Shown here: positions 18,483-34,885 of the stretch, in pieces
Layout: each line of letters begins with the position of its first letter
Numbering within the stretch: the stretch's first letter is position 1
Source: Peribacillus faecalis
GTDB lineage: Bacteria > Bacillota > Bacilli > Bacillales > DSM-1321
Direction of reading: 5' to 3'
DNA: 60,592 nt
Assembly (NCBI RefSeq): GCF_014712675.1
Contig: NZ_JACXSI010000021.1
Coordinates: 1 to 60,592 of the forward strand
Notes under the pieces: generated by a model
The model's input: only the letters and a program-made list of their open reading frames with translations
Databases searched by the model: none
Told to the model about the DNA's origin: nothing
Position numbers and translations under genes: made by a program

Positions 18483-19022
18483 TTACTTACCAGTTTTACC
18501 TTCTTTACGACGTACAAATTCACCTTCGTAACGAATACCTTTACCTTTGTATGGCTCTGGCGGACGAACGTCACGGATATTAGCTGCTAATGCACCTACG
18601 CGCTCTTTGTTCGCACCTTTTACGATGATTTTAGTGTTAGAAGGAACTTCGATTTCGATACCTGCTTCAGGTTCGATTTCAACCGGGTGAGAGTACCCAA
18701 CGTTAAGAACAAGTTTAGTACCTTGTTTTTGAGCACGGTAACCTACACCGATAAGTTCTAGACCTCTTTCGAAGCCTTTAGACACACCTTCAACCATGTT
18801 AGCTAGTACAGCACGAGTTGTACCATGGATTGTACGGTGTTCTTTAGAATCAGAAGGACGAGTTAATGTGATCACGTTCTCTTCTTGAGTGATAGTAATT
18901 TCAGGATTGAAAGTACGAGATAACTCGCCTTTTGGTCCTTTTACGATAACATTGTTGTTCGCATCAATTGTTACAGTAACGCCTGATGGAATTTCAATAG
19001 GTTTTTTACCTACACGAGACAT
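18483..19022 (-). CDS. rplF: 50S ribosomal protein L6
   Basis: L6 (179 aa), two related alpha/beta domains near the factor-binding site. It starts [16 protein letters not shown] and carries the conserved end [27 protein letters not shown]. Length and order (rpsH-rplF-rplR) are standard. The ribosome site GGAGGTG lies before ATG. Confidence 0.98.
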   Translation of the reverse strand: MSRVGKKPIEIPSGVTVTIDANNNVIVKGPKGELSRTFNPEITITQEENVITLTRPSDSKEHRTIHGTTRAVLANMVEGVSKGFERGLELIGVGYRAQKQGTKLVLNVGYSHPVEIEPEAGIEIEVPSNTKIIVKGANKERVGALAANIRDVRPPEPYKGKGIRYEGEFVRRKEGKTGK

Positions 19023-19052
19023 TTAGTGCACCTCCATTCGTGAAAAAATTTA

Positions 19053-19451
19053 TTACCAAACGTAAGCTAGTACTTCTCCGCCAATTTTCTTAGCGCGAGC
19101 TTCTTTATCAGTGATTACACCTTGAGAAGTTGAAACGATAGCGATACCTAAACCGTTTAATACGCGTGGAACCTCTCCAGCTTTTGCATAAACACGTAGT
19201 CCAGGTTTACTAATACGTTTAAGACCAGTAATTACACGTTCATTATTTGAACCGTATTTTAAGAAGATACGGATAATACCTTGCTTGTTGTCTTCGATAA
19301 GTTCTACATCACGGATGAAGCCCTCACGTTTCAAGATTTCAGCAACATCAGTTTTAATCTTAGAAGCAGGAAGCTCAAGCTTCTCGTGACGCACCATGTT
19401 CGCGTTACGAATGCGAGTAAGCATATCTGCAATTGGATCTGTCATGACCAT
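19053..19451 (-). CDS. rpsH: 30S ribosomal protein S8
   Basis: S8 (132 aa), binds 16S helix 21 and in E. coli represses the spc operon. It begins [17 protein letters not shown]; the first ATG is used, 9 nt after GGAGG, matching B. subtilis. The C-terminal [26 protein letters not shown], including the rRNA-binding STSQG loop, is intact. Confidence 0.98.
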   Translation of the reverse strand: MVMTDPIADMLTRIRNANMVRHEKLELPASKIKTDVAEILKREGFIRDVELIEDNKQGIIRIFLKYGSNNERVITGLKRISKPGLRVYAKAGEVPRVLNGLGIAIVSTSQGVITDKEARAKKIGGEVLAYVW

Positions 19452-19481
19452 TTAATTTTACCTCCTTCCCAAAATCGGGTT

Positions 19482-19691
<210 letters not shown>

Positions 19692-20231
19692 TTACTTTTG
19701 GAATGGCATTCCGATTTGAGTAAGCAATTCACGTGCTTCTTCATCAGTGTTTGCCGTCGTAACGATTACGATGTCCATTCCACGAACTTTACTTACTTTA
19801 TCGTAGTCAATCTCAGGGAAGATTAGTTGTTCTTTTACACCAAGAGTGTAGTTTCCACGACCATCAAATGATTTCTTAGAAACACCACGGAAGTCACGTA
19901 CACGTGGTAAAGAAATTGATACTAACTTGTCTAGGAATTCATACATGCGCTCACCGCGAAGAGTTACTTTCGCACCGATTGGCATGCCTTCACGAAGACG
20001 GAAGCCAGCAATTGATTTTTTCGCTCTAGTTACAACTGGTTTTTGACCAGTTACTAGGCTTAATTCTTCCACTGCATTGTCAAGAGCTTTAGCATTTGCT
20101 ACAGCATCACCTACACCCATGTTGATAACAATCTTCTCAACTTTAGGAGCTTGCATTACAGATGTATAATTAAACTTGCTCATAAGAGCAGGAACGATTT
20201 CTTTTGTATATTTTTCCTTTAGGCGGTTCAT
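19692..20231 (-). CDS. rplE: 50S ribosomal protein L5
   Basis: L5 (179 aa), 5S rRNA-binding protein contacting P-site tRNA. It starts [22 protein letters not shown] and has [18 protein letters not shown] and the C-terminal [20 protein letters not shown]. It is complete and in the usual position between rplX and rpsZ-type S14. Confidence 0.98.
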   Translation of the reverse strand: MNRLKEKYTKEIVPALMSKFNYTSVMQAPKVEKIVINMGVGDAVANAKALDNAVEELSLVTGQKPVVTRAKKSIAGFRLREGMPIGAKVTLRGERMYEFLDKLVSISLPRVRDFRGVSKKSFDGRGNYTLGVKEQLIFPEIDYDKVSKVRGMDIVIVTTANTDEEARELLTQIGMPFQK

Positions 20232-20257
20232 GTATTGTACCTCCCTTCATTAATTAC

Positions 20258-20569
20258 TTATTTATCTAAGGATTCACCAGATTTTACAGAAACGCGTACT
20301 TTTTTACCGTCTACTGTTTTGTAGCCAACACGTGTTGGAGCTCCAGTTTTAGGATCTAGAGGCATAACGTTTGATACGTGGATAGCAGCTTCTTGGCTAA
20401 TAATTCCTCCTTGAGGGTTAGCTTGAGAAGGTTTTGAATGCTTCTTCACGATATTTACACCTTCAACCAATACACGGTTTTTCTTCGGGTAAGCTTCAAG
20501 GATAACACCTTGTTTGCCTTTATCCTTACCAGAGATGACTACTACTTTGTCACCTTTTTTAACATGCAT
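20258..20569 (-). CDS. rplX: 50S ribosomal protein L24
   Basis: L24 (103 aa), an initiator of 50S assembly with a KOW motif ([18 protein letters not shown]) at the N-terminus. The middle [20 protein letters not shown] is conserved. Standard position after rplN; a ribosome site (AAGGAGGTG) precedes the ATG. Confidence 0.98.
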   Translation of the reverse strand: MHVKKGDKVVVISGKDKGKQGVILEAYPKKNRVLVEGVNIVKKHSKPSQANPQGGIISQEAAIHVSNVMPLDPKTGAPTRVGYKTVDGKKVRVSVKSGESLDK

Positions 20570-20610
20570 GTGTTTCGCACCTCCTTGAAAGGCCTTTACA
20601 GGTTTTTACA

Positions 20611-21006
<396 letters not shown>

Positions 21007-21025
21007 TTATCCGAACAGAATATAA

Positions 21026-22596
<1,571 letters not shown>

Positions 22597-22599
22597 AGA

Positions 22600-22941
22600 T
22601 TATCCCTCCTTCTTTTCTGATAAAACGATTGTAATATGACTAGTACGTTTGTTGATCGCACTCGCACGACCCATAGCGCGAGGACGGAAACGTTTTAAAG
22701 TTGGTCCTTCGTTCACGTATGTTTCAGCAACTACTAAATTATTTACGTCCATTTCGTAGTTGTGTTCAGCGTTTGCCATAGCAGATTTTAATAATTTCTC
22801 TACTACTGGAGATGCTGCTTTTGGTGTGTGGCGAAGGATTGCGATCGCTTCTCCTACTTGCTTACCTCTGATAAGATCGATTACTAAACGAACTTTACGA
22901 GGCGCAATGCGAACTGTATTAGCAACAGCTTTTGCTTGCAT
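22600..22941 (-). CDS. rplV: 50S ribosomal protein L22
   Basis: L22 (113 aa from the ATG at 22941), whose beta-hairpin lines the exit tunnel near the macrolide site. I prefer this start because GGAGGG lies 6 nt upstream and the length matches B. subtilis; the longer frame begins inside the end of rpsS. The hairpin [22 protein letters not shown] appears wild-type, with no deletions of the macrolide-resistance kind. Confidence 0.97.
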   Translation of the reverse strand: MQAKAVANTVRIAPRKVRLVIDLIRGKQVGEAIAILRHTPKAASPVVEKLLKSAMANAEHNYEMDVNNLVVAETYVNEGPTLKRFRPRAMGRASAINKRTSHITIVLSEKKEG

Positions 22942-22958
22942 GAGATGCCCTCCTCTCA

Positions 22959-23288
<330 letters not shown>

Positions 23289-23297
23289 TCAACCCCG

Positions 23298-24149
<852 letters not shown>

Positions 24150-24159
24150 TTAATAAAGC

Positions 24160-24444
24160 TTACGCTTCAAAAATCTCGATATCTTTACTATCTTGTGTTA
24201 GTGTAACAATCGCTTTACGGCGCTTGTTTGTATAGCCTGCATGACGTCCCATGCGTTTGAATTTACCTTTATAGTTCATGATGTTAACTTTTTCAACTTT
24301 AACGTCAAAGATTTCTTGAACAGCATCTTTAACTTGAGTTTTGTTAGCTTTTACATCAACTTCAAAAGTGTATTTCTTTTGAGCCATTGCGTCAGCAGAA
24401 GCCTCAGTGATTACAGGGCGCTTAATGATATCACGTGCATCCAT
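24160..24444 (-). CDS. rplW: 50S ribosomal protein L23
   Basis: L23 (94 aa), docking site for trigger factor and SRP at the tunnel exit. It starts [20 protein letters not shown] and shows [31 protein letters not shown]. Its start overlaps the rplD stop by one base, indicating coupled translation. Confidence 0.98.
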   Translation of the reverse strand: MDARDIIKRPVITEASADAMAQKKYTFEVDVKANKTQVKDAVQEIFDVKVEKVNIMNYKGKFKRMGRHAGYTNKRRKAIVTLTQDSKDIEIFEA

Positions 24445-25067
24445 TATGCAAGCACCTCCTCTACTTTTTCAACAGCTGATTTAGTGATGATTAGCTTGTT
24501 GTGAGATACTAAATCTAACACGTTTAAGCCGTTAGCGTCAACAACTGTAACTCCAGGGATGTTACGAGCTGATAATGCTACGTTATCATTCACTACATCT
24601 GTTACGATAAGTGCTTTAGTGTCTACAGATAATCCTTTTAAGAACGCTACCGCTTCTTTAGTTTTTGGAGCTTCGAAAGATAAGCTGTCAATTACTAAGA
24701 TGTTCTCTTCTACTACTTTAGAAGCTAAAGCAGATTTAAGAGCTAAGCGACGTACTTTCTTAGGAAGTTTGTAGCTGTAAGATCTTGGTTGTGGTCCGAA
24801 TACAGTACCACCGCCACGCCATTGTGGAGAGCGGATAGAACCTTGACGTGCACGACCAGTACCTTTTTGACGCCATGGTTTACGTCCACCGCCTGATACT
24901 TCAGAACGATTTTTTACTTTGTGAGTACCTTGACGTAATGAAGCGCGTTGCATAACGATTGCTTCGAATAATACGCTTTGGTTAGGTTCAATACCAAAAA
25001 TAGACTCAGCTAGCTCGATTTCGCCAACTTTAGCGCCTTTTTGGTCAAATAATGTAACTTTAGGCAT
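24444..25067 (-). CDS. rplD: 50S ribosomal protein L4
   Basis: L4 (207 aa), whose extended loop reaches the exit tunnel; in E. coli it autoregulates the S10 operon. The loop region [29 protein letters not shown] is complete and without macrolide-resistance-type changes that I can recognise. It lies between rplC and rplW. Confidence 0.98.
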   Translation of the reverse strand: MPKVTLFDQKGAKVGEIELAESIFGIEPNQSVLFEAIVMQRASLRQGTHKVKNRSEVSGGGRKPWRQKGTGRARQGSIRSPQWRGGGTVFGPQPRSYSYKLPKKVRRLALKSALASKVVEENILVIDSLSFEAPKTKEAVAFLKGLSVDTKALIVTDVVNDNVALSARNIPGVTVVDANGLNVLDLVSHNKLIITKSAVEKVEEVLA

Positions 25068-25095
25068 TTTCTAATGCTCCTCCTTTCTTGTTAAC

Positions 25096-25725
25096 TTATT
25101 TTGCTTTAACCGCACTTTTAACTTTGATTAGAGATTTTTTCGCACCAGGTACGTTACCTTTAATCAATAGTAAGTTACGCTCAGCGTCAACTTTAACAAT
25201 TGTTAAGTTTTGAACAGTGATTTGATCTCCACCCATACGTCCAGGTAATAATTTACCTTTGAATACACGGTTTGGAGCAACAGGACCCATTGAACCAGGG
25301 CGACGGTGGTAACGAGAACCGTGAGACATTGGTCCGCGAGATTGTCCGTGGCGTTTGATTGAGCCTTGGAAACCTTTACCTTTTGATACACCTGTTACAT
25401 CAACTACATCGCCTTCAGCGAAAATATTAACTTGGACTTCTTGACCAACCTCATATTCATCAAGGTTAACTCCGCGGAATTCGCGAATGAAGCGCTTAGG
25501 TGCAGTGTTTGCTTTTGCTACGTGTCCTTTTTCAGGTTTGTTAGCTAATTTTTCACGTTTGTCAGAGAAACCGATTTGGATTGCTTCGTAGCCATCGTTT
25601 TCGATTGTTTTCTTTTGAAGAACAACGTTTGAACCAGCTTCAACAACTGTTACAGGGATTAATTCACCGTTTTCAGCAAATACTTGCGTCATACCGATTT
25701 TTCTTCCTAAGATTCCTTTGGTCAT
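25096..25725 (-). CDS. rplC: 50S ribosomal protein L3
   Basis: L3 (209 aa), an early assembly protein reaching the peptidyl transferase centre. It starts [29 protein letters not shown] and has the central loop [20 protein letters not shown]. It follows rpsJ by 33 nt. Complete and standard. Confidence 0.98.
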   Translation of the reverse strand: MTKGILGRKIGMTQVFAENGELIPVTVVEAGSNVVLQKKTIENDGYEAIQIGFSDKREKLANKPEKGHVAKANTAPKRFIREFRGVNLDEYEVGQEVQVNIFAEGDVVDVTGVSKGKGFQGSIKRHGQSRGPMSHGSRYHRRPGSMGPVAPNRVFKGKLLPGRMGGDQITVQNLTIVKVDAERNLLLIKGNVPGAKKSLIKVKSAVKAK

Positions 25726-25758
25726 AAGTCACACCTCCTGATAATGTTTTATTTATGA

Positions 25759-26199
<441 letters not shown>

Positions 26200-26229
26200 T
26201 ATTATACAGAACTTCAAATCAAAATGCAA
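26200..26229 (-). promoter_or_regulatory. proximal promoter of the S10 operon
   Basis: TTGCAT (26224-26229), an 18-bp spacer and a perfect TATAAT (26200-26205) on the minus strand, immediately ahead of the structured leader. Confidence 0.75.
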
Positions 26230-26271
26230 CCCATTTTTATTTCTGAACATGTTCTGTAGCACACTTTTTCT

Positions 26272-26300
26272 ATTATACATAGTAAACGACTTTTTTTCAA
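26272..26300 (-). promoter_or_regulatory. distal promoter of the S10 operon
   Basis: TTGAAA (26295-26300), a 17-bp spacer and TATAAT (26272-26277) on the minus strand, 72 bp upstream of the proximal promoter. Between it and the tuf terminator (26301-26483) I see only AT-rich DNA. Confidence 0.7.
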
Positions 26301-26483
26301 GCTGTAGTTATCAGCTGGCAATTGTTTATTAAAACTCCAGCAAGTAACTGCTCGATGAGTCTTGCTATTCAATCGTAGAGTTCTATCTCGCTGCTTAGTT
26401 AATAATAGAAGAAACTCGTCATTTACTTACCTATGCTCTTATAACTTATCGTTTCTCAAGCTTTATGATTATATCATAGAAAA

Positions 26484-26516
26484 TAAAAAAAGCAGATGGA
26501 AAATCCATCTGCTTTT
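26484..26516 (-). terminator. terminator of tuf
   Basis: AAAAGCAGATGG, TTTT and CCATCTGC, then TTTTTTTATTTT on the minus strand, ~20 nt after the tuf stop. A perfect intrinsic terminator that separates the str and S10 operons. Confidence 0.95.
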
Positions 26517-26534
26517 GGAATGCGTTAGCGCAAA

Positions 26535-27722
26535 TTACTTGATGATAGAAGAAACTACGCCAGCGCCTACAGTACGTCCACCCTCACGGATAGAGAATTT
26601 AGTACCTTCTTCGATAGCAACTGAAGCGATTAGTTCAACAGTCATTTCGATGTTGTCGCCAGGCATAACCATTTCTACACCTTCAGGAAGGTTACAGATA
26701 CCAGTTACGTCAGTTGTACGGAAGTAGAACTGTGGACGGTAGTTTGAGAAGAATGGAGTGTGACGTCCACCTTCTTCTTTTGATAGTACGTAAACTTCAG
26801 CTTTGAAGTTTGTGTGTGGGTTGATTGAACCTGGTTTAGCTAATACTTGACCACGTTCGATTTCGTCACGAGAAACACCACGAAGTAGTGCACCGATGTT
26901 GTCACCAGCTTCAGCATAGTCAAGAAGCTTACGGAACATTTCTACACCAGTTACAGTTGTTGATTTAGCTTCTTCAGCAAGACCTACGATCTCAACAACG
27001 TCACCAACTTTAACTTGTCCACGCTCAACACGACCTGTAGCAACAGTACCACGACCAGTGATTGAGAATACGTCCTCAACTGGCATCATGAATGGTTTGT
27101 CAGTGTCACGAGTTGGAGTTGGGATGTATTCGTCAACTGCAGCCATAAGCTCGTTGATTTTTTCTTCCCATTCAGCTTCTCCTTCAAGAGCTTTAAGAGC
27201 AGAACCTTTGATTACTGGGATATCATCGCCAGGGAATTCGTATTCAGAAAGAAGGTCACGAATTTCCATTTCAACTAGTTCAAGTAACTCTTCGTCGTCT
27301 ACCATGTCACATTTGTTCATGAATACAACTAGGTAAGGAACACCTACTTGACGAGAAAGAAGGATGTGCTCACGAGTTTGTGGCATTGGGCCGTCAGCAG
27401 CAGATACTACTAGGATACCGCCGTCCATTTGAGCAGCACCAGTGATCATGTTTTTAACATAGTCAGCGTGTCCTGGGCAGTCAACGTGTGCATAGTGACG
27501 AGTTGCAGTTTCATACTCAACGTGTGCAGTTGAGATTGTGATACCACGTTCTCTTTCTTCTGGAGCACCGTCGATTTGGTCGTAAGCGCGAGCTTCAGCT
27601 CCACCTACTTTAGAAAGTACTGAAGTGATAGCTGCAGTTAGAGTTGTTTTACCATGGTCAACGTGACCGATAGTTCCGATATTAACGTGTGGTTTAGAGC
27701 GATCGAATTTAGCTTTAGCCAT
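26535..27722 (-). CDS. tuf: elongation factor Tu
   Basis: EF-Tu (395 aa) carries aminoacyl-tRNA to the A site. P-loop [14 protein letters not shown], switch [31 protein letters not shown] and [10 protein letters not shown] are intact. I start at [10 protein letters not shown] (27722), where GAGGAGG lies 9 nt upstream; the extended frame has no ribosome site. A separate promoter (27816-27844) and a leader hairpin lie between fusA and tuf, so it can be expressed above the rest of the str operon. Confidence 0.98.
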   Translation of the reverse strand: MAKAKFDRSKPHVNIGTIGHVDHGKTTLTAAITSVLSKVGGAEARAYDQIDGAPEERERGITISTAHVEYETATRHYAHVDCPGHADYVKNMITGAAQMDGGILVVSAADGPMPQTREHILLSRQVGVPYLVVFMNKCDMVDDEELLELVEMEIRDLLSEYEFPGDDIPVIKGSALKALEGEAEWEEKINELMAAVDEYIPTPTRDTDKPFMMPVEDVFSITGRGTVATGRVERGQVKVGDVVEIVGLAEEAKSTTVTGVEMFRKLLDYAEAGDNIGALLRGVSRDEIERGQVLAKPGSINPHTNFKAEVYVLSKEEGGRHTPFFSNYRPQFYFRTTDVTGICNLPEGVEMVMPGDNIEMTVELIASVAIEEGTKFSIREGGRTVGAGVVSSIIK

Positions 27723-27769
27723 TAGGAATTTCCTCCTCAAAATAGATAATTAGATTTGTTAAGTATGCT

Positions 27770-27804
27770 GCTATAAAGGAAGAATATAACACTTCCTTCA
27801 TAGC
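27770..27804 (-). promoter_or_regulatory. 13-bp hairpin in the tuf leader
   Basis: GCTATGAAGGAAG pairs with CTTCCTTTATAGC (one G-U pair) around a 9-nt loop on the minus strand. No U-run follows, so it is not a terminator. It lies between the tuf promoter and the ribosome site and may be a processing or stability element; function inferred only from structure. Confidence 0.6.
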
Positions 27805-27815
27805 TTACATAAGTA

Positions 27816-27844
27816 GTTATACTTTATTGAAAGATGAAAATCAA
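27816..27844 (-). promoter_or_regulatory. promoter of tuf
   Basis: TTGATT (27839-27844, abutting the fusA stop), a 17-bp spacer and TATAAC (27816-27821) on the minus strand. Reasonable match to sigma-A. Confidence 0.55.
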
Positions 27845-29923
27845 TTATTCACCTTTATTTTTTTTGATGATCTCTTCAGAGATAGCTTTAGGTACTTCTT
27901 CATAGTGGTCGAAGTGCATTGAGAACGTTCCGCGACCTTGAGTTGCTGAACGTAGAGTCGTTGCATATCCGAACATTTCAGATAGTGGAACGAACGCTTT
28001 AACTACTTGTGCGTTACCGCGTGCTTCCATACCTTCAACGCGTCCACGGCGAGAAGTAATGTTACCCATAATATCTCCAAGATACTCTTCAGGCATTACA
28101 ACTTCAACTTTCATGACTGGCTCAAGAATAACTGGCTTACATTTTGATGCAGCATTTTTCAATGCCATAGATGCAGCAATTTTGAAGGCCATTTCAGATG
28201 AGTCAACATCATGGTAAGATCCGTCGAATAATTTAGCTTTAACGTCAACCATAGGGAATCCAGCTAATACACCGCGCTCAAGAGCATCTTCTAGACCTGC
28301 TTGAACTGCAGGAATGTATTCACGTGGTACAACCCCACCAACGATTGCGTTTTCGAATTCAAAGCCTTTTCCTTCTTCATTTGGAGCGAATTCGATCCAA
28401 ACGTGTCCGAATTGACCGCGTCCACCAGATTGACGAGCAAATTTACCCTCAACTTGAGCAGATTGGCGGAAAGTTTCACGGTATGCAACCTGAGGTGCAC
28501 CAACGTTAGCTTCTACTTTAAATTCGCGACGCATACGGTCAACGATGATATCAAGGTGAAGCTCACCCATACCTGCGATAATTACTTCACCAGTTTCTTG
28601 GTCAGTATGCGCACGGAATGTAGGATCTTCTTCTTGAAGTTTTTGTAGAGCAGTTGTCATTTTATCTTGGTCGGCCTTAGTTTTAGGCTCGATAGATAAT
28701 GAGATAACTGGCTCTGGGAATTCCATAGACTCAAGAATTACAAGATTCTTTTCGTCACATAGAGTATCACCAGTTGTAGTGTCTTTTAGACCTACAGCAG
28801 CAGCGATGTCCCCAGCGTATACTTGTGAAATCTCTTCACGAGAGTTAGCGTGCATTTGAAGGATACGACCTACACGTTCACGCTTACCTTTTGTAGAGTT
28901 TTGTACGTATGAACCTGAGCTCAATGTACCAGAGTATACACGGAAGAATGTTAATTTACCAACATAAGGGTCAGTCATAACTTTGAACGCTAGAGCTGCG
29001 AACGGCTCTTCGTCGCTTGATGGACGAGTAACTTCTTCATCTGATTGAGGTACAGTACCTTTGATAGCCGGTACATCAAGTGGAGATGGAAGATAGTCAA
29101 TTACAGCGTCAAGCATTAATTGAACACCTTTGTTTTTGAATGCAGAACCACAGATTACTGGGTAGAATTCAACGTTTACTGTACCTTTACGGATAGCAGC
29201 TTTAAGCTCATCAATAGTGATTTCTTCTCCGCCAAGGTATTTCTCCATTAATTCTTCGTCAAGCTCAGCTACCGCTTCAACTAATTTTTCACGGTATTCT
29301 TCAGCTTGATCTTGGTATTCTGCAGGGATTTCAACTTCCTTGATATCAGTACCAAGGTCGTTTCCGTACATGATTGCTTTCATTTCAACTAGGTCAATGA
29401 TACCTTCGAATTGATCTTCAGCACCGATTGGTAGTTGAATTGGGTGAGCATTCGCTTGTAGACGATCGTGTAGAGTCCCTACAGAGTATAGGAAGTCTGC
29501 GCCGATTTTGTCCATTTTGTTTACGAATACTACACGTGGAACTCCGTAAGTTGTAGCTTGACGCCAAACCGTTTCAGTTTGAGGCTCAACGCCTGATTGC
29601 GCATCAAGTACAGCTACAGCACCATCAAGTACACGAAGAGAACGTTCAACTTCTACAGTGAAGTCTACGTGTCCTGGTGTGTCGATGATGTTAACGCGGT
29701 GTTCTTTCCACTGAGCTGTTGTAGCAGCTGAAGTGATTGTGATACCACGCTCTTGTTCTTGCTCCATCCAGTCCATTTGTGAAGCACCTTCGTGCGTTTC
29801 ACCAATTTTATGGATACGGCCTGTATAGTAAAGAACACGTTCAGTAGTGGTAGTTTTACCAGCATCGATATGTGCCATGATACCAATATTACGAGTCTTT
29901 GCTAAGGAGAACTCTCTAGCCAT
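27845..29923 (-). CDS. fusA: elongation factor G
   Basis: EF-G (692 aa) drives translocation. G domain motifs [19 protein letters not shown] (P-loop), [26 protein letters not shown] and [10 protein letters not shown] are present, with domains II-V complete to the C-terminal [22 protein letters not shown]. It follows rpsG by 53 nt with ribosome site AAGGAGAAA. I recognise no fusidic-acid-resistance change, though this was not checked residue by residue. Confidence 0.98.
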   Translation of the reverse strand: MAREFSLAKTRNIGIMAHIDAGKTTTTERVLYYTGRIHKIGETHEGASQMDWMEQEQERGITITSAATTAQWKEHRVNIIDTPGHVDFTVEVERSLRVLDGAVAVLDAQSGVEPQTETVWRQATTYGVPRVVFVNKMDKIGADFLYSVGTLHDRLQANAHPIQLPIGAEDQFEGIIDLVEMKAIMYGNDLGTDIKEVEIPAEYQDQAEEYREKLVEAVAELDEELMEKYLGGEEITIDELKAAIRKGTVNVEFYPVICGSAFKNKGVQLMLDAVIDYLPSPLDVPAIKGTVPQSDEEVTRPSSDEEPFAALAFKVMTDPYVGKLTFFRVYSGTLSSGSYVQNSTKGKRERVGRILQMHANSREEISQVYAGDIAAAVGLKDTTTGDTLCDEKNLVILESMEFPEPVISLSIEPKTKADQDKMTTALQKLQEEDPTFRAHTDQETGEVIIAGMGELHLDIIVDRMRREFKVEANVGAPQVAYRETFRQSAQVEGKFARQSGGRGQFGHVWIEFAPNEEGKGFEFENAIVGGVVPREYIPAVQAGLEDALERGVLAGFPMVDVKAKLFDGSYHDVDSSEMAFKIAASMALKNAASKCKPVILEPVMKVEVVMPEEYLGDIMGNITSRRGRVEGMEARGNAQVVKAFVPLSEMFGYATTLRSATQGRGTFSMHFDHYEEVPKAISEEIIKKNKGE

Positions 29924-29976
29924 TTGGTATTTCTCCTTCCTTATTGAAGAATATTATTAGGAATAATGTGTGAATC

Positions 29977-30447
29977 CTACCAACGATAATGAGCGAATGC
30001 TTTGTTAGCTTCAGCCATTTTGTGAGTGTCTTCACGTTTCTTAACTGATGCACCAGTGTTGTTAGCAGCATCAAGGATTTCGTTAGCTAAACGCTCTTCC
30101 ATAGTTTTTTCACCACGAAGACGAGTGTAGTTAACTAACCAACGAAGACCTAAAGTAGTACGACGCTCTGGACGCACCTCAACTGGTACTTGGTAGTTTG
30201 AACCACCAACACGACGTGCTTTAACTTCAAGCACAGGCATGATATTTTTTAGAGCTTGATCGAATACTTCCATAGGCTCTTTACCAGAACGTTCTTTAAT
30301 TAGATCAAAAGCGTTGTACAGAATTTGTTGTGCTGTACCTCTTTTACCATCAATCATTAGCTTGTTGATAAGCTTTGTGATTAATTTTGAATTATAAATT
30401 GGATCTGGTAATACATCTCTTTTTGCAACAGGACCTTTACGAGGCAT
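29977..30447 (-). CDS. rpsG: 30S ribosomal protein S7
   Basis: S7 (156 aa from the ATG at 30447), nucleates 30S head assembly. It begins [21 protein letters not shown] and has [50 protein letters not shown] precedes this start; the six-codon extension is not used. It lies 45 nt after rpsL in the str operon. Confidence 0.97.
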   Translation of the reverse strand: MPRKGPVAKRDVLPDPIYNSKLITKLINKLMIDGKRGTAQQILYNAFDLIKERSGKEPMEVFDQALKNIMPVLEVKARRVGGSNYQVPVEVRPERRTTLGLRWLVNYTRLRGEKTMEERLANEILDAANNTGASVKKREDTHKMAEANKAFAHYRW

Positions 30448-30492
30448 GTTATTTCCTCCTTTCAACGAAGAATTATTTTAATGTTTTAGTTA

Positions 30493-31159
<667 letters not shown>

Positions 31160-31171
31160 CTAACATTATCA

Positions 31172-31216
31172 AAAATAAATAAAACGGTCAGTGAACCGGT
31201 CACTGACCGTTTTATT
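31172..31216 (-). terminator. terminator of rpoB-rpoC
   Basis: AAAACGGTCAGTG and CACTGACCGTTTT form a perfect stem around a short loop, followed by ATTTATTTTT on the minus strand, a few nt after the rpoC stop. It separates rpoBC from the str operon. Confidence 0.93.
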
Positions 31217-31221
31217 ATTTA

Positions 31222-34200
31222 TTATTCTACCGGTGTAGCTTCTTGTTCTAAGTCTTCAACAAATACTGGAGTTGCTTTGCGGTAGCGCGGCATACCAGTA
31301 CCTGCAGGAACTAGCTTACCAATGATAACATTTTCTTTAAGTCCCAGTAACTCGTCTCGTTTTCCTTTGATTGCTGCATCTGTAAGAACACGAGTTGTTT
31401 CTTGGAATGATGCTGCAGATAGGAATGAGTCTGTTTCAAGAGACGCTTTTGTAATACCAAGTAATACCGGGCGTCCGGTAGCCGGAGTTTTCCCTTCAAG
31501 TAGCGCTGATGTGTTAGCATCAGTGAACTGATGAATATCAAGAAGCGTACCTGGTAGAACGCTCGTTTCACCCGCATCGACTACGCGGATTTTGCGAAGC
31601 ATTTGTCTTACCATTACCTCGATATGTTTGTCTCCGATTTCTACCCCTTGCATACGGTATACTTTTTGTACTTCTTTAAGCAGATATTCTTGTACTGCAA
31701 GCGTATCTTTAACTTTCAGAAGTTCTTTCGGATCGATAGAACCCTCAGTTAATTCCTGACCGCGTTTAACGTTGTCAGAAACAGCCACTTTCAGACGTGA
31801 TGTATAAGGAACGGCGTATTCACGTTTCTCTACTTCGCCTTCGATGACAATAATCTGTTGTTTATCTTTTCCTTCGCTGATATCTGCAACATATCCGTCA
31901 ATTTCAGAAATGTGCGCTAAACCTTTTGGATTACGCGCTTCGAAAATCTCTTGGATACGAGGTAAACCTTGAGTGATATCGTCTCCGGCAACCCCACCTG
32001 TATGGAATGTACGCATCGTTAACTGTGTACCTGGCTCACCGATTGATTGAGCAGCGATAATACCTACCGCTTCTCCAACTTCAACCTCTTGACCAGTAGC
32101 TAAGTTGCGGCCATAACATTTTTTACATACGCCGTGGCGTGTGTTACATGTGAATGCAGAGCGAATCCACACTTGCTCGATACCAACATCTTCAATATAT
32201 TTAGCAAGATCTTCAGTGATCAGTCCGTTTTCAGGAACGATAACTTCGCCTGTTTCCGGATGTTTAATTGTTTTTCTTGCATAGCGGCCTACTAAACGTT
32301 CTTCAAGACGTTCAATTGTTTCCGTACCTTCTCTTAATGCACCAACAAGAAGTCCGCGGTCAGTTCCGCAATCATCGTCACGAACGATAACATCTTGGGC
32401 TACGTCTACAAGACGGCGAGTCAGGTAACCTGAGTCGGCAGTTTTCAGGGCTGTATCGGCTAGACCTTTACGAGCACCGTGTGTAGAGATGAAGTACTCT
32501 AATACTGTCAGACCTTCACGGAAACTTGATTTGATTGGTAACTCAATGATACGACCAGCCGGGTTGGCCATCAGACCACGCATACCTGCTAGCTGCGTAA
32601 AGTTAGATGCGTTACCACGGGCACCAGAGTCACTCATCATGAAGATCGGGTTGCGGCGGTCTAATGATTTCATTAGTTTCGCCTGAATTTCATCTTTTGC
32701 TGCACTCCAGATAGAGATTACACGGTCATAGCGCTCATCTTCTGTGATTAAACCACGTCTGAATTGCTTCATAACGTTATCTACTTTTGTTTGTGCATCA
32801 TCGATGATTTTTTTCTTCTCTTCTAATACAACGATATCAGCTACACCAACAGTGATACCAGCTTTAGTAGAGTATTTGAATCCAAGGTCTTTCATGCGGT
32901 CAAGCATTTTAGACGTTTCAGTGATTTTGAAACGCTTGAACACTTCAGCGATGATTTTTCCAAGGTAACCTTTTTTGAACGGATCAATGATTGGTTGAGC
33001 TTTAATGCTCTCCACTACATTTGCGCCTTTCTCAACGAAGAAACGCTCAGATGTTTTTACTTCTAGGTTTTCTTGAGTTGGTTCATTGATATATGGGAAA
33101 GTCTTAGGAAGAATTTCGTTGAATATCAATTTACCGACTGTAGTCATTAGAAGCATGTTGTTTTGCTCTTCAGAGAAAGTAGGGTTTCCTAATGAACCAG
33201 CATTTACAGCTACACGTGAATGAAGATGTACATATCCATTTTGGTATGCCACTAATGCTTCATTTGTATCATTGAAAATCATACCTTCACCAACAGCGCC
33301 TTCTCGCTCAAGTGTTAAGTAGTAGTTACCTAATACCATATCCTGAGAAGGTGTAACAACCGGTTTACCGTCTTTAGGGTTCAAGATGTTTTGAGCAGCT
33401 AGCATTAGAAGACGAGCTTCTGCTTGTGCTTCAGCTGATAAAGGAACGTGAACCGCCATTTGGTCACCGTCAAAGTCTGCATTGTATGCAGTACATACTA
33501 ACGGGTGAAGACGAATTGCGCGACCTTCTACTAACGTAGGCTCGAACGCTTGAATACCAAGTCTGTGAAGCGTAGGTGCACGGTTCAGTAATACAGGATG
33601 CTCCTTAATTACTGATTCCAAGACGTCCCAAACTTCCGGTTGTAATCTTTCGATTTTGCGTTTTGCTGATTTAATGTTATGTGCTAAGCCTTTGCCTACT
33701 AATTCTTTCATTACGAAAGGTTTGAATAGCTCGATTGCCATTTCTTTCGGCAGACCACATTGATACATTTTTAAGTTTGGTCCTACGACGATAACCGAAC
33801 GACCAGAGTAGTCTACACGTTTACCAAGAAGGTTTTGACGGAAACGACCTTGTTTACCTTTCAGCATGTGTGAAAGTGATTTTAACGGACGGTTACCCGG
33901 TCCAGTTACTGGTCTTCCACGACGACCGTTATCGATCAGTGCGTCAACTGCTTCTTGTAGCATACGTTTTTCGTTTTGAACAATGATGCTTGGAGCACCT
34001 AGGTCCAACAAGCGTTTTAAACGGTTGTTACGGTTGATAACTCGACGATATAGATCGTTCAAGTCAGATGTCGCGAAGCGTCCACCGTCAAGCTGTACCA
34101 TTGGACGAAGTTCTGGCGGGATTACCGGCAGTACATCTAAGATCATCCATGATGGCTCATTGCCTGAGTTACGGAATGCTTCTAGTACTTCTAAACGTTT

Positions 34201-34821
34201 GATTGCTCTTGTACGACGTTGTCCTTGAGCAGTTTTTAATTCTTCTTTTAAAGCTTCTACTTCTTTTTCTGTATCAATGTCAGAAAGAAGTTTGCGGATT
34301 GCCTCAGCACCCATAGAAGCTTGGAATTTGTTTCCGAATTTTTCTCGATAAGTTCTATATTCTTTCTCTGAAAGAAGTTGTTTCTTCTCTAGAGTAGACT
34401 GTCCTACATCTGTTACAACGTAAGAAGCGAAATAGATAACTTCTTCAAGAGCTCGCGGGGACATGTCTAAGACAAGTCCCATACGGCTTGGAATTCCTTT
34501 AAAGTACAAAATGTGCGATACAGGTGCAGCAAGTTCAATGTGTCCCATGCGCTCACGGCGAACTTTTGATCTTGTTACTTCAACACCGCATCGATCACAG
34601 ACTACGCCTTTATAGCGTACGCGTTTATATTTACCGCAATGACATTCCCAATCTTTTGTCGGACCGAAGATTCTTTCGCAGAATAGACCGTCCTTTTCAG
34701 GTTTCAATGTACGGTAGTTAATTGTTTCTGGTTTTTTGACTTCCCCATATGACCAAGAACGTATCTTGTCAGGAGAAGCTAAACCTATTTTCATATACTC
34801 AAAATTATTAACATCCAGCAA
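31222..34821 (-). CDS. rpoC: RNA polymerase beta' subunit
   Basis: Beta' (1199 aa), with the catalytic Mg site [10 protein letters not shown]-terminal zinc-binding [19 protein letters not shown], the bridge/trigger regions ([20 protein letters not shown]) and the second zinc site CGTDRG...[11 protein letters not shown]. It starts [20 protein letters not shown] and ends [10 protein letters not shown]. It follows rpoB by 64 nt with ribosome site GGGAGGTC. Complete; no split or fusion. Confidence 0.98.
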   Translation of the reverse strand: MLDVNNFEYMKIGLASPDKIRSWSYGEVKKPETINYRTLKPEKDGLFCERIFGPTKDWECHCGKYKRVRYKGVVCDRCGVEVTRSKVRRERMGHIELAAPVSHILYFKGIPSRMGLVLDMSPRALEEVIYFASYVVTDVGQSTLEKKQLLSEKEYRTYREKFGNKFQASMGAEAIRKLLSDIDTEKEVEALKEELKTAQGQRRTRAIKRLEVLEAFRNSGNEPSWMILDVLPVIPPELRPMVQLDGGRFATSDLNDLYRRVINRNNRLKRLLDLGAPSIIVQNEKRMLQEAVDALIDNGRRGRPVTGPGNRPLKSLSHMLKGKQGRFRQNLLGKRVDYSGRSVIVVGPNLKMYQCGLPKEMAIELFKPFVMKELVGKGLAHNIKSAKRKIERLQPEVWDVLESVIKEHPVLLNRAPTLHRLGIQAFEPTLVEGRAIRLHPLVCTAYNADFDGDQMAVHVPLSAEAQAEARLLMLAAQNILNPKDGKPVVTPSQDMVLGNYYLTLEREGAVGEGMIFNDTNEALVAYQNGYVHLHSRVAVNAGSLGNPTFSEEQNNMLLMTTVGKLIFNEILPKTFPYINEPTQENLEVKTSERFFVEKGANVVESIKAQPIIDPFKKGYLGKIIAEVFKRFKITETSKMLDRMKDLGFKYSTKAGITVGVADIVVLEEKKKIIDDAQTKVDNVMKQFRRGLITEDERYDRVISIWSAAKDEIQAKLMKSLDRRNPIFMMSDSGARGNASNFTQLAGMRGLMANPAGRIIELPIKSSFREGLTVLEYFISTHGARKGLADTALKTADSGYLTRRLVDVAQDVIVRDDDCGTDRGLLVGALREGTETIERLEERLVGRYARKTIKHPETGEVIVPENGLITEDLAKYIEDVGIEQVWIRSAFTCNTRHGVCKKCYGRNLATGQEVEVGEAVGIIAAQSIGEPGTQLTMRTFHTGGVAGDDITQGLPRIQEIFEARNPKGLAHISEIDGYVADISEGKDKQQIIVIEGEVEKREYAVPYTSRLKVAVSDNVKRGQELTEGSIDPKELLKVKDTLAVQEYLLKEVQKVYRMQGVEIGDKHIEVMVRQMLRKIRVVDAGETSVLPGTLLDIHQFTDANTSALLEGKTPATGRPVLLGITKASLETDSFLSAASFQETTRVLTDAAIKGKRDELLGLKENVIIGKLVPAGTGMPRYRKATPVFVEDLEQEATPVE

Positions 34822-34885
34822 GGGGCCGACCTCCCTTTTAAATTCCAGGCATTTTCCTTATATTTAAGGCTTGTGGAAGAATCCG

